Assembly: GCA_023151115.1 (NCBI GenBank)
Contig: JAKLJP010000042.1
Location: forward strand, 1-61,155
Source of the DNA: Anaerolineae bacterium
Lineage (GTDB): Bacteria > Chloroflexota > Anaerolineae > 4572-78 > J111
Length of the DNA stretch: 61,155 nucleotides
Direction of reading: 5' to 3'
The translations under genes were made by a program, and so were the position numbers. Numbering within the stretch: the stretch's first letter is position 1; every line of letters starts with the position of its first letter. This document shows, piece after piece, positions 8,447-17,825 of this stretch. The notes below the pieces were generated by a model that saw only the letters and a list, made by a program, of their open reading frames with translations, was not told the origin of the DNA and made no database searches.

Positions 8447-8503
8447 TTCAGATTTACGATTTACGATTAAACTCCAAATCGTAAATCGTAAATCCAAAAT
8501 CCA
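8447..8503. repeat. Word-like inverted repeat between cbbL and cbbS
   Basis: The spacer consists of repeated GATTTACGATTTACGATT words and their complement around a short AAACTCC loop, giving a long A/T-rich stem. It has the same architecture as the cbbS-cbbX spacer but a different word. It could protect the cbbL 3' end or reduce read-through. Confidence 0.7.
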
Positions 8504-8507
8504 AAAT

Positions 8508-9989
<1,482 letters not shown>

Positions 9990-10002
9990 TCAAGATGCGA
10001 GG

Positions 10003-10031
10003 AGTATAGCAACAATTTGTGAAAGTTGTAA
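10003..10031 (-). promoter_or_regulatory. Predicted cbb operon promoter
   Basis: On the minus strand a TATACT -10 (10003-10008) lies 17 bases from a weak TTACAA -35 (10026-10031), placing initiation ~40 bases before the cbbL ATG. The -10 is five of six to consensus. The poor -35 suggests dependence on an activator. Confidence 0.45.
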
Positions 10032-10063
10032 CACTCCAAGAGGTAAAAAAGGGCTACATTTCC

Positions 10064-10088
10064 GGGTAAAAAACTACCCAAACGGGTA
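10064..10088. promoter_or_regulatory. Candidate operator with three GGGTA/TACCC half-sites
   Basis: GGGTA (10064-10068), TACCC (10075-10079) and GGGTA (10084-10088) form alternating half-sites about one helical turn apart, ~35-60 bases upstream of the predicted -35. TACCC resembles the TAC-rich heptamers bound by NarL-type regulators, and such a regulator is encoded just upstream. Inference only. Confidence 0.4.
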
Positions 10089-10126
10089 ATGGCCCTGACT
10101 ACTCAACAACTTGGGATAATTTTTGG

Positions 10127-10193
10127 AAGGTTGGAAGGCTGGAGGATTGGAAACGTGGATGTTTACCAACCTTCCAGCCTTCCAATCACCCAT
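10127..10193. repeat. Inverted repeat directly after the response-regulator gene
   Basis: GGTTGGAAGGCTGG-type words pair imperfectly with CCAACCTTCCAGCCTTCC. The repeat abuts the stop of the regulator gene, so it may separate the regulator transcript from the cbb transcript. No T run is seen. Confidence 0.5.
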
Positions 10194-10844
10194 TCAGAGC
10201 CGGCCTTTTCGCTCCAGATAAACGCGGGCGGCTTCGGTTCGGTTGGCAATTTGGAGTTTGCGATAAATGCTTTTGAGGTAATACTTGACGGTATTTTCGC
10301 TGAGGTGCAGGGTGGCAGCGATTTCCTGGTTGGGTTTGCCTTCGGCAATGAGGGCCAGGATTTCCTCTTCTCGATCCGATAACTCGTCGCTGTGACGAGG
10401 GGTACTCGGAAGCTGTTGGCGGCTGGCGCGGCGCACCAACCAATTATGGACCGCTCGCGGATAGACCACCTGCCCGGCGGCCACTTGCCGAATCGCTTCA
10501 ACCGTCTGGCGGGGTGGTTCCGTTTTGAGGACGATGCCATCGGCTTCCAGTTCGATGGCTCGCTGCAACGACTCGCCGTCGGCCAGGGCGGTCAGCACCA
10601 ACACCCGCACCGGCAGATTGCGCTGGCGTATCTGGGCCAGGGCGGTAAAGCCATCCGTCCCACCCATCACTAAATCGGTAACAGCCACATCCGGCCGGTA
10701 AGCTTCGAGGGCCAGCAGCAGAGCCGCCCCATCGGTCACGGCAGCGACCACTTCGATATCCTCGGTATCGGCCAGGTGTTGTTTTAAGCCATCCAGCACC
10801 AAGGAATGATCGTCGGCCAGCACAACGCGGATGGGTTTAGCCAT
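10194..10844 (-). CDS. NarL/FixJ-type response regulator upstream of cbb operon
   Basis: 216 residues from MAKPIRVVLADDHSLV. The receiver has the acidic pair Asp11-Asp12, phospho-acceptor Asp57 (AVTDLVMGG), a TA switch region (VLVLTALADG) and a conserved Lys near 107. A LuxR-type HTH (LSDREEEILALIAEGKPNQEIAATLHLS, then ENTVKYYLKSIYRKL) fills the C-terminus. Its start overlaps the histidine-kinase stop by 8 bases; a long N-terminal extension with no protein-like character was excluded. The location, transcribed toward cbbL, suggests control of carbon fixation, where proteobacteria would use CbbR. That role is inferred. Confidence 0.85.
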   Translation of the reverse strand: MAKPIRVVLADDHSLVLDGLKQHLADTEDIEVVAAVTDGAALLLALEAYRPDVAVTDLVMGGTDGFTALAQIRQRNLPVRVLVLTALADGESLQRAIELEADGIVLKTEPPRQTVEAIRQVAAGQVVYPRAVHNWLVRRASRQQLPSTPRHSDELSDREEEILALIAEGKPNQEIAATLHLSENTVKYYLKSIYRKLQIANRTEAARVYLERKGRL

Positions 10845-11526
10845 GACAGGGAACCTTGACATTGATGCGCGTGCCCCGGCCGGGCTGGCTGACCAGGACA
10901 AATTCACCGCCCACCAGTTGCGCTCGATCTCGCATGCCGCGCAGCCCAATGTGTTCGGCCCGCTCGGTGGCGGTCGGGCCGGTCAGGTCGGGCGGTTGAA
11001 AGCCGGGGCCAAAATCAACCACTTCCAGGTAAATATCGGCCTGATCCGCCCAGAGACGCACAAAATGCTCGTCTACCCCGGCGTGGCGCACGCCATTGGC
11101 CAGGGCTTCTTGCAAAATGCGATACAGGGCAATTTTTACCGGCGGGGCCACTGCGGGCAGGTCCAGGTCGGCGTCGAGATGAACCGTCGTTCCGGTCAAC
11201 GCTTCGTGTTGAATAATCAAGCCTTCCAGCACGTCGAGCAAGGGCCGCTGGTTAAACTCAGGCGGGCGAAACGCGCCCAGAAAGGTGCGGATTTCCGTCA
11301 GCGAGGCTTCGAGCAGGCCGGCTACTTGGGCTAGGTCGTGGCGATAGTGGGTCAGCGAACCGGACTCCTGCTCCGCCAGGTGCTCGGCCACGAACTGCAA
11401 ATGGTTGACCCGGCTCAGGGCCGAGAAGATTTTTTGCACCGGGCCATCGTGAATGTCCAGCACAATCCGGCACAGTTCTTCTTCGGTCACGGGCAAAATG
11501 CGCTGCGAGGGGGTCGTTTGAGGCAT
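10837..11526 (-). CDS. Sensor histidine kinase, HisKA_3 type, no sensory domain
   Basis: 229 residues, cytosolic. Phospho-acceptor His26 lies in CRIVLDIHDGPVQKIFSALS, the HisKA_3 signature, almost at the N-terminus. The HATPase_c domain shows RILQEALANGVRHAG (N box), VVDFGPGFQPP (G1) and HIGLRGMRDRAQLVGG plus SQPGRGTRINVKVP (G2). There is no membrane segment and no PAS or GAF domain, so it probably senses through a partner or by its own dimerisation. It pairs with the overlapping response regulator. Confidence 0.85.
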   Translation of the reverse strand: MPQTTPSQRILPVTEEELCRIVLDIHDGPVQKIFSALSRVNHLQFVAEHLAEQESGSLTHYRHDLAQVAGLLEASLTEIRTFLGAFRPPEFNQRPLLDVLEGLIIQHEALTGTTVHLDADLDLPAVAPPVKIALYRILQEALANGVRHAGVDEHFVRLWADQADIYLEVVDFGPGFQPPDLTGPTATERAEHIGLRGMRDRAQLVGGEFVLVSQPGRGTRINVKVPCHG

Positions 11527-11657
11527 GATTGTTTTTCCTAATTTTGGCTATGTTATACGCTGATTGACTGACAAATTTAACAAAGGTGAGGCTATCTCAT
11601 TGACGAAACCTGTGGCAAAATAGTGTTGCCCAACATCATAGTCACAGGAGCAGCCCA

Positions 11658-11990
11658 ATGAGCGATAGCCTCACCTTGTATGGTACGCTGATGAAATTTA
11701 TTTGGCAAAATGACATTTACATTCATGATATTCGCTGTTTAGTCACCTTTGTCTGGGCCATAGTCGGTCTGATCCAGCGCCAAAAGATCCATTTGAGCTA
11801 GTGGTAAGTGCATCAGGTCGGTCGGGCCAATGCCGCCGGTAAACAGCGGCAATTGTCGCGGTGGTTGCATAACCCTAAAATCAATCCCAGTCTGGCTACC
11901 GGGTCATTTTATTAGTCGGCCGCGGCTTTGGCGACATTGAGTTACTCCAATTCGTCCGGGAAATAAATGCACGAAGGGGGCTTAATTAGG
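11658..11990 (+). pseudogene. Decayed IS4-like transposase
   Basis: The start (MSDSLTLYGTLMKFIWQ, HDIRCLVTFVWAIVGLIQ) and a second frame (RQLSRWLHNPKINPSLATGSFY) match the N-terminal region of IS4-type transposases found in this kind of genome; GRGFGDIELLQFVREIN in a third frame matches a later catalytic-domain segment. The pieces are joined by frameshifts and a large deletion, so the element is dead. It fills the gap between the cbb regulators and the DUF5985 operon. Confidence 0.55.
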
Positions 11991-12000
11991 AGAATCTGGG

Positions 12001-12261
12001 CTACGTCTTAGAGCGGTTTTTATCCAAAATAGCCGCTAAAATAAGGCTAAACGCCAGCAAACGCACCACATATAAGGGCATACTGTTGGCTTCATCTACC
12101 TGGATCAGCATCAAAAAGACAAAGCGATTGACGCCCATCATCCAGAAGGCCAGGGCGAAGATGGCAAACAAGCGATCCCGTGTTTGAAACCAGAAACGCA
12201 AGAAAAAAAGACCGGCCACCCAAAAGCCCATCGTTGTTGCCCCCAGTAAGAATTCGCTCAT
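12001..12261 (-). CDS. DUF5985-like small membrane protein (second copy)
   Basis: 86 residues from the ATG at 12261, which has AAGGTG 6 bases upstream. Three hydrophobic helices are visible (FLLGATTMGFWVAGLFFLRFW, LFAIFALAFWMMGVNRFVFLML, YVVRLLAFSLILAAI), ending in a basic tail KNRSKT. The FFLRFW--T-DRLF-IFALAFW pattern recalls DUF5985. It follows another small three-helix protein gene and a wHTH gene on the same strand; the three form an operon. Function unknown. Confidence 0.7.
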   Translation of the reverse strand: MSEFLLGATTMGFWVAGLFFLRFWFQTRDRLFAIFALAFWMMGVNRFVFLMLIQVDEANSMPLYVVRLLAFSLILAAILDKNRSKT

Positions 12262-12305
12262 ATCATTCACCTTATTGTGCCTTGACCGATTATTTTTGCT
12301 GTATT

Positions 12306-12563
12306 TTAGTCGGCGTCCCAAATCAACCCATGAATCAGAACAATCAAGGCGATTAAGGTCGCCAGGCTACGCCACAATGAAAGGTCCAATTGAGGTAGTA
12401 TCACCAGATCGGTGAAGAGGAGGATGTTGCTGAGGGTTAACCCCAAAAAACAAAGACCACTCCACAAGAGCAGTCTGACCCGGCTGCGTAAATAACCACG
12501 TAGAAGCAGCACCGTGCAAGCTAAACTAACCAACGTGGATAAGATATAGACTGCCTCAGCCAT
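12306..12563 (-). CDS. DUF5985-like small membrane protein (first copy)
   Basis: 85 residues with three helices (VYILSTLVSLACTVLLLRGYL, LLLWSGLCFLGLTLSNILLF, SLATLIALIVLIHGLIW). The LLLRGYLRSR-RLLLWSGLCF pattern is the usual DUF5985 core. Its start overlaps the end of the wHTH gene by 8 bases. Paired short membrane proteins of this type are common downstream of a wHTH gene in several phyla (family knowledge); their role is unknown. Confidence 0.7.
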   Translation of the reverse strand: MAEAVYILSTLVSLACTVLLLRGYLRSRVRLLLWSGLCFLGLTLSNILLFTDLVILPQLDLSLWRSLATLIALIVLIHGLIWDAD

Positions 12564-12954
12564 TGTCTTTGTCCTTCCTCAACTTAAAAGCATCGGCAAA
12601 GGTTTGAATTTTATCGAGGGGTTTAGAAAAGATCAGATTGATCACGGTAACCCGATAGTCTGGGTATAACCTTGCCAGACTATCCACCGTTGCCCTCAGC
12701 TCGGGCTTTTGGGGTTGATACTGATACAGCAGCGCGGAATCTTCTCGCACAGTCAACAAGCCACGCGATTGAAGATCGGCCAGACGGTCAACAACCGAAG
12801 TCTGGCTTAGCCGAAGTTCCTGGCTAACTTCCTGAGCCGTCCACTCCCGCTCCGGGTGGCTATGCAGCAGGAGAAGTATCTCTAATTGTTCCAGAGAATT
12901 AATCTGTTCGATAATAAACTTTTTGATCTCTTCGGAGAGTCCCTGGGTGGTCAC
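12556..12954 (-). CDS. Winged helix-turn-helix regulator
   Basis: 132 residues, GTG start with GAGG 5 bases upstream. The N-terminal two-thirds is a wHTH: LEQLEILLLLHSHPEREWTAQEVSQELRLS, then TSVVDRLADLQSRGLLTVRE and a beta-wing (LLYQYQP). The C-terminal ~40 residues (PELRATVDSLARLYPDYRVTVINLIFS) may form the dimer interface. It leads the operon with the two DUF5985-like genes and may couple a membrane signal to transcription or sit with them as a regulatory set. Confidence 0.75.
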   Translation of the reverse strand: MTTQGLSEEIKKFIIEQINSLEQLEILLLLHSHPEREWTAQEVSQELRLSQTSVVDRLADLQSRGLLTVREDSALLYQYQPQKPELRATVDSLARLYPDYRVTVINLIFSKPLDKIQTFADAFKLRKDKDNG

Positions 12955-13125
12955 TTAGCCTCATTAAAGGGAAGGTTCACCAGCCTGTGGTAGATTTTAA
13001 CTCACAGCGTAAATTCTATTCTAAAGTGTTACTCCTCCTTTCGCCATACTCCCAGGAATAATGTTAGCTTACCCGAAAGAGCTATTCTGTATAGCCTATC
13101 TAGGTTAGGATGATTTCTAGCCTCA

Positions 13126-13162
13126 AGCATCCTGAGTAGCGCGAAGGGCTACTCAGGATGCT
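13126..13162. repeat. Perfect 15-bp palindrome, CTACTCAGG family
   Basis: AGCATCCTGAGTAGC (13126-13140) pairs perfectly with GCTACTCAGGATGCT (13148-13162) around a 7-base loop. It lies just after the stop of the K+ channel gene and may act as its terminator or stabiliser. It is related to the repeats at 3777-3868 and 33258-33375. Confidence 0.7.
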
Positions 13163-13190
13163 ATTTCCCCAAAATCTGAACGCATCAAAA

Positions 13191-14183
13191 TTAGCCTTTA
13201 ACCAGACGGCCCAAATTATTCAACTCGGCGTCAACGCCCATGACAATGATGGCTGCGCCGGGCAACAGCCGGGTTTCGGCATTGGGATGAGAGAGCAGGT
13301 CTTGTTCGGGGTGCAGCACGGCCAGCACGGCGACTTTCAGCCGGGCTTCGCGCAGGGTCAGACCGGCCAGGGGTGAGCCTGATTCAACCATAAACTCTTC
13401 CAGGCGCATCTGCTGGTCGCCAAAGTTCAGCACCCCGTCGAGAAAACTGGTCACGTTGGGGTGGGTCAATAACTGGGCGACTCGCCGCCCGGCAATGGCA
13501 TAAGGCGAAATAACCGTCCCGGCCCCGGCTCTTTCCAGCTTGGGAATCGAGGCTTCGGAATGGGTTCGGGCGATGATGGGCAGGTCGGGCCGGATGCTTT
13601 TAGCGGTGAGGATAATAAAAACGTTCTCGGCGTCGGAATTGGCCGCAGCCACCAGCGAACTGGCCCGCTCGATGCCCGCCTCGTGCAAAATACGCTCGTC
13701 GGCGGCATTGCCCAGAAGGGCCGGGAAACCCAGGTGATGGCATTTTTCAATCGCTTCAATGTTTGAATCAAGGACAATGAGCGGGGCGCTGCGGGCCTTC
13801 AGCTCATTCGCCAGCGAGCGCCCCATGCGGCCAAAGCCGCAAATGATACAGTGATCGGTAATTTGGGCCAAAGCTTTGCGCCTCCTGCGCTCCCGAAGCT
13901 GCTCTTGCAGCTCGGCTGAGGTAAAAAACTCGATGACAGTGCTGACCGAATAAGTGGCCGTAATGACCCCAAAAACAATTAAGGTCAGGGTAAAAATACG
14001 CCCCTCGGTGGAGAGGGGCCTGACCTCGCTAAAGCCGATGGTCGCCATCGTAATCACGGTCATGTAAAGGGCTTCGAGGAAGGTCCAGCCCTCGATGAAC
14101 ATGTAGCCGCTAATACCAAAGATCAGCAGGGCGGCCAGGAGGTAGATGACAATCAGATTGGACCGTTTGAAAAAGATGTTCAT
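13191..14183 (-). CDS. Two-TM potassium channel with RCK (TrkA-N/TrkA-C) domains
   Basis: 330 residues. Helix 1 is at ~10-30, a pore loop at ~36-52 and helix 2 at ~62-85. The selectivity filter reads TIGFSE (Thr48-Glu53) instead of TVGYGD, a variation seen in some bacterial Kch/MthK-like channels. A Rossmann RCK-N domain follows (HCIICGFGRMGRSLANEL, then VLDSN near 137 and LLGNAADE), and an RCK-C domain closes the protein. It probably gates K+ conductance by a cytosolic ligand; ion selectivity is uncertain given the filter. Confidence 0.88.
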   Translation of the reverse strand: MNIFFKRSNLIVIYLLAALLIFGISGYMFIEGWTFLEALYMTVITMATIGFSEVRPLSTEGRIFTLTLIVFGVITATYSVSTVIEFFTSAELQEQLRERRRRKALAQITDHCIICGFGRMGRSLANELKARSAPLIVLDSNIEAIEKCHHLGFPALLGNAADERILHEAGIERASSLVAAANSDAENVFIILTAKSIRPDLPIIARTHSEASIPKLERAGAGTVISPYAIAGRRVAQLLTHPNVTSFLDGVLNFGDQQMRLEEFMVESGSPLAGLTLREARLKVAVLAVLHPEQDLLSHPNAETRLLPGAAIIVMGVDAELNNLGRLVKG

Positions 14184-14203
14184 AGGCGAAGGAGCGATAG
14201 CTT

Positions 14204-14902
14204 TTAAGATAAGCCGCTTTGCATCTCTAGCCGGTTTAAAAGCTCCTCGAGCGCTATTCGCACAGCCTTTGCTTGACCTACCCGTGAAAGTCCTGCCCGC
14301 GCAAACTCAGAAGCCCGTTCCCAATTGCCCAGATACTCGGAAATACGGGCCATTGTGAGACCCGCTCGGCCCGGGGTAAAGGAGTACAAGGGGTAGATAG
14401 GCCAGCTACGCTCAATATCTTCGACCTGGATCACTTCGGATACCTGGGCCACTGTCGTCACCGTTTGAAAACGTGGTTCGCCATAAGTTTCAAAGGTATT
14501 AATCAGATGACGGGCTTCCTCAACTGGCTCCGTGTTCGTTTGATCAAGCAGGCCAAGTGGCAGATGAGATCTGACACCTTGTTCAAAGGCCCACCAGTAA
14601 TCTGTATAACCGGGAGGTGTCAAACGCCACTGAAATTCGCATGACTCGGCCCTGATTTTCTCTCCCGGTGCAAGAAATTGATTATTGGTAAACGGAAGAA
14701 AGCGCAAGTGCAGCCCCAAATTCACGCAACAGCTTCCACCATATTTGTTGACCTGCACCCCAATAACATGGACCACCTGATCCATGTCTCGCTGGAAGCG
14801 TTGCCCACTTCCCTTAAACCCTAAACGGCGCAACAGCGGGGTCCATTCATCTCGCAAACAAGCAAAAAAGGTTTCCCTTGAATCATTCATTTCAATAATC
14901 AT
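14204..14902 (-). CDS. DUF4304-like protein
   Basis: 232 residues. The N-terminal ~130 residues resemble DUF4304: LRRLGFKGSGQRFQRDMDQVVHVIGVQVNKYGG, then CVNLGLHLRFLP. The rest is unassigned. Its ATG overlaps the stop of the upstream gene (ATGA), so the two are translationally coupled. DUF4304 proteins are often near contact-dependent or polymorphic toxin systems, but no toxin is evident here. Confidence 0.65.
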   Translation of the reverse strand: MIIEMNDSRETFFACLRDEWTPLLRRLGFKGSGQRFQRDMDQVVHVIGVQVNKYGGSCCVNLGLHLRFLPFTNNQFLAPGEKIRAESCEFQWRLTPPGYTDYWWAFEQGVRSHLPLGLLDQTNTEPVEEARHLINTFETYGEPRFQTVTTVAQVSEVIQVEDIERSWPIYPLYSFTPGRAGLTMARISEYLGNWERASEFARAGLSRVGQAKAVRIALEELLNRLEMQSGLS

Positions 14903-16074
14903 GAGTTAGGAGTAATAAATTCCTTTATACTCATCTGCCCAAATGTATACCTTAAAATTCGTAATGTGTTTTCTGATAACTTACAATTTAATGAAACCAT
15001 ACATTGCATTTGTTTATAGCGTGGTTGTCTCACCGGATCGGTATCATTACCCACCTGCACTGCAAACCGTTCTACCTCTTCATCACTGGCCTGTACTATT
15101 TCTACCTTATCAAAATCAAACAATTGACGACGAGTTAACCAATTTACTCGTAGAGTATCTCCCTCCAGAGACTGCTCTTTAACCATCTGGCGATTAAGCA
15201 CAACTACAATTTGTCCTTTTAAGTTTAAGATTTCTCGACTCTGTTTACAGGCGCGGCAACCAAAGTAAGTAACGGTATCACCTTGTGGTAAGGATATTTG
15301 ATGAGCGGCATAACTCACCATACAGCGGGGACATATCAGGCTGGAGGCCTGATGGCTCAACTCCTTCGTTGTTTCCTGAGCAATAGCTTTCAACAATTGA
15401 ATAGCGATGGCACATAATTTGTGACTTTCATTAGCAGCAATTTTCTCAAGGGCAGGCACAGCTTCTCCACCGACAGCCACTATAGTAGCGCAACAATCAG
15501 CGTAAGCATCAGCAAAGTTACTGAGAGTTTCAAACAATTGCAGCAAAAACGTTTGCTCCACCCAAATATCATTTTCCTCATAAGTCAGCTTATGACCACT
15601 GGCATCGAACTTAATAGAACCAGGTAGAGGATTGCGCAAATTGTTTGCAAATAAGCGGTTTATGTCTTCGATAGTGATTTCCTTATCGAACAATTCTCTA
15701 CTTTTGGAAGAGGCATATTTTCTATTCCAGGAGCTAAGTGGGCTAAGCTGTGTACAAGTGAGGCTTAGCTTTTTCTGCTGTACATCCACATGGTATACAA
15801 GCTCATACCCTTGATATTTACCGTGTACCCAGTATTCCAGGCGGCCTTTAGAGTAAGTTAAGTTTTTATCAGTGGCAAACTGCTGTAGGGTGCGGGTTAT
15901 GTCCCTCGCCTGCTTATTAGTCTCTTTCACCAGGAGAATAGTGGATGCAAAAGCTACCAGAGCCGACTTAATGTAAAGATTTATCCGATTTAGCTGATTT
16001 TTTACAACCCTGGCTGTTGAATTCACTGGACCGAGAGCTTCTTCTGGATAGGACAATTTTTTTATAACAGGCAC
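14899..16074 (-). CDS. AT-rich unknown protein with HEAT-like segment and zinc ribbon
   Basis: 391 residues, not recognised. Seen in order: a hydrophobic helix at ~31-49 (INLYIKSALVAFASTILLV); a beta-rich region at ~70-130; a helical HEAT-like stretch at ~176-235 (GGEAVPALEKIAANESHKLC); a zinc-ribbon-like pair CPRC (248-251) and CRAC (273-276); and a C-terminal domain ending GQMSIKEFITPNS. Base composition is clearly more A/T-rich than its neighbours, suggesting recent transfer together with the coupled DUF4304 gene. The function is open; a conflict or defence role is possible but not shown. Confidence 0.7.
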   Translation of the reverse strand: MPVIKKLSYPEEALGPVNSTARVVKNQLNRINLYIKSALVAFASTILLVKETNKQARDITRTLQQFATDKNLTYSKGRLEYWVHGKYQGYELVYHVDVQQKKLSLTCTQLSPLSSWNRKYASSKSRELFDKEITIEDINRLFANNLRNPLPGSIKFDASGHKLTYEENDIWVEQTFLLQLFETLSNFADAYADCCATIVAVGGEAVPALEKIAANESHKLCAIAIQLLKAIAQETTKELSHQASSLICPRCMVSYAAHQISLPQGDTVTYFGCRACKQSREILNLKGQIVVVLNRQMVKEQSLEGDTLRVNWLTRRQLFDFDKVEIVQASDEEVERFAVQVGNDTDPVRQPRYKQMQCMVSLNCKLSENTLRILRYTFGQMSIKEFITPNS

Positions 16075-16101
16075 AGTTACAGTTGTGTTCTCTCTGTTTC
16101 G

Positions 16102-17406
16102 CTATTCAATAATCATCAAGGTATGCGCCGGCGCAGCGACCTCCCTCTCACTCCAGGCGACAGCCGCCAGGAGTCGCTGGCGGGCCGCTTCGAGTTTGGC
16201 CGGATCATTGGCGTGGATGGTGAAGAGCGGGTCGCCCTGGGCCAGTTGCGCGCCGACTTTGGCGTGGACAAGAATCCCGACGGCATAATCAATCGGGGCC
16301 CCTTTTTTGGCCCGGCCGCCGCCCAAATCCACCCCGGTTTTGCCAACTTCGGCGGCGTCTACCCCGGCGATAAAGCCGCTGCGGGGAGCGGCGACAGTTT
16401 CAATTAGCGTGGCCGTTGGCAGCAGGTCCGGGTTTTCCAACTGGCTGCGGTCGCCGCCCTGGGCGGTAATCCACTCGACAAACTTGGCCCAGGCTTGCCC
16501 GTTGTCCAGCGACTCGGCCAGCATGCGTTCGCCCTCGGCCAGACTGCTCGCTTTGCCGGCCAACTCCAGCATTTTGCCGCCGATGGTGAGACAGTGCTGG
16601 CGGAAATCAGGGGGGCCGCCCCCGCGTAAGGTCTCAATCGTTTCCCGCACCTCCAGCGCATTACCAACGGCAGCGCCCAGGGGTTGGTTCATATCGGTCA
16701 GCACCGCTGCTACCTTGCGCCCGACGCCCTGCCCAATCTTGACCATCAGCCGGGCCAACGCCTCGGCCTGCTCGACCGTTTTCATGAACGCCCCTTGGCC
16801 CACCTTGACATCCAGCACAATGGCGTCGGCCCCGGCGGCAATCTTTTTGCTCATCACACTGGCGGCAATTAGAGGCAAACTTTCGACGGTGGCGGTCACA
16901 TCACGCAGGGCGTAAAATTTACCATCCGCCGGAGCGAGGTCGGCGCTCTGGCCGGAAACGACCACGCCGTGTTGGGCCAGCATGTCCATAAACTGGGCGG
17001 TGGTCAGGCTGACGTTGAAGCCGCGAATACTTTCCAGTTTATCAATTGTGCCTCCCGAAAAGCCCAGCCCTCGCCCGCTCATTTTGCCCACCGGCAGGCC
17101 GTGACAGGCCACCAGGGGCGCAACCACCAGGGTCGTTTTATCGCCAACGCCGCCGGTGGAATGTTTATCTACCACAAACGGGGCAATGGGGTGCAAATCC
17201 AGCGTATCGCCGGAGTGGGCCATGTGCAGGGTCAGCGCGGTGGCTTCGGCTTCGGTCATGCCGTTAAGCAGCACGGCCATACACCAGGCGCTGGCCTGGT
17301 AGTCGGGGATGTCGCCGCGGGTGTAGCCCTCGACAAAGAATTTGAGTTCGTCGCTGGTCAGTTCTTGTTTGTCACGTTTTTTGGCAATGATGTCTACGGC
17401 GCGCAT
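16102..17406 (-). CDS. deoA: Pyrimidine-nucleoside (thymidine) phosphorylase
   Basis: 434 residues; phosphorolysis of thymidine/uridine for nucleoside salvage. The signature KHSTGGVGDKTTLVVAPLVACHGLPVGKMSGRGL near 82-115 includes the phosphate-binding Lys-His-Ser and the SGRGLGFSGGT stretch; LDVKVGQGAFMKT near 192-204 and a C-terminal PYNP_C domain (PIDYAVGILVHAKVGAQLAQGD) are intact. RBS TAGGAG is 5 bases upstream. It is monocistronic and preceded by a word-like hairpin. Thymidine versus broad pyrimidine specificity cannot be told from sequence by eye. Confidence 0.93.
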   Translation of the reverse strand: MRAVDIIAKKRDKQELTSDELKFFVEGYTRGDIPDYQASAWCMAVLLNGMTEAEATALTLHMAHSGDTLDLHPIAPFVVDKHSTGGVGDKTTLVVAPLVACHGLPVGKMSGRGLGFSGGTIDKLESIRGFNVSLTTAQFMDMLAQHGVVVSGQSADLAPADGKFYALRDVTATVESLPLIAASVMSKKIAAGADAIVLDVKVGQGAFMKTVEQAEALARLMVKIGQGVGRKVAAVLTDMNQPLGAAVGNALEVRETIETLRGGGPPDFRQHCLTIGGKMLELAGKASSLAEGERMLAESLDNGQAWAKFVEWITAQGGDRSQLENPDLLPTATLIETVAAPRSGFIAGVDAAEVGKTGVDLGGGRAKKGAPIDYAVGILVHAKVGAQLAQGDPLFTIHANDPAKLEAARQRLLAAVAWSEREVAAPAHTLMIIE

Positions 17407-17436
17407 GGTATCTCCTATGGGTTTGAATGTAAAGGA

Positions 17437-17512
17437 TGACCGGAGACCGGGGACGGGGGACGGGCGACTCCTGTCCTGGGTCAGTGGTCTTTGGTCACAA
17501 AGACCGGGATTT
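17437..17512. repeat. Word-like inverted repeat before deoA
   Basis: Near-tandem GACCGGAGACCGGGGACGG words face imperfect complements (CCTGGGTCAGTGGTCTTTGGTC). The same GACCGG word builds the hairpins at 6936-6985 and 50090-50153. It lies 30-100 bases upstream of the deoA start. Confidence 0.5.
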
Positions 17513-17825
17513 CAATACCCTGAGCAATGATTTCTTTTTGAATGAAGTCGTTGGTCGTGTCATAATAATCGGCCAGGGGGAAAACGAGGGGTTGAATATC
17601 CAGTTTGTAGGGCATAGCTCGAATCATTAAATCAGCCATAATCTCTATCTCATTCTCAGTGGTAACGTCTGGTGAAAAAATTGCCAAATCAATATCGCTG
17701 TCTTGATGAAATGTACCCTGAGCAAATGAGCCAAACAGCATAACTCGCTCAAGCTGATAATATTGCGTTAGGTCATTTAGATAACTTTTTAAGGGTTGCT
17801 CGATGGTAAGTGGGATTTGAGCCAC
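17481..17825 (-). CDS. Minimal nucleotidyltransferase (MNT) antitoxin-like protein
   Basis: 114 residues. The nucleotidyltransferase signature GSFAQGTFHQDSDIDLAIF gives the Gly-Ser pair (32-33) and metal-binding Asp44 and Asp46; this is the minimal MNT fold. In HEPN/MNT modules the MNT protein polyadenylates (AMPylates) the HEPN ribonuclease to silence it (family knowledge). The upstream gene, overlapping by ~37 bases, is a broken HEPN gene, so this looks like a surviving orphan antitoxin. Confidence 0.85.
   Translation of the reverse strand: MAQIPLTIEQPLKSYLNDLTQYYQLERVMLFGSFAQGTFHQDSDIDLAIFSPDVTTENEIEIMADLMIRAMPYKLDIQPLVFPLADYYDTTNDFIQKEIIAQGIEIPVFVTKDH

Noticed and set aside
7938..8503. 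CRISPR array
   Set aside because: The repeats are short words in inverted arms, without regular spacers, leader or cas genes.
10845..10949. Long N-terminus for the response regulator
   Set aside because: It would read far into the kinase gene and lacks receiver features; MAKPIRVVLADDH is the normal start.
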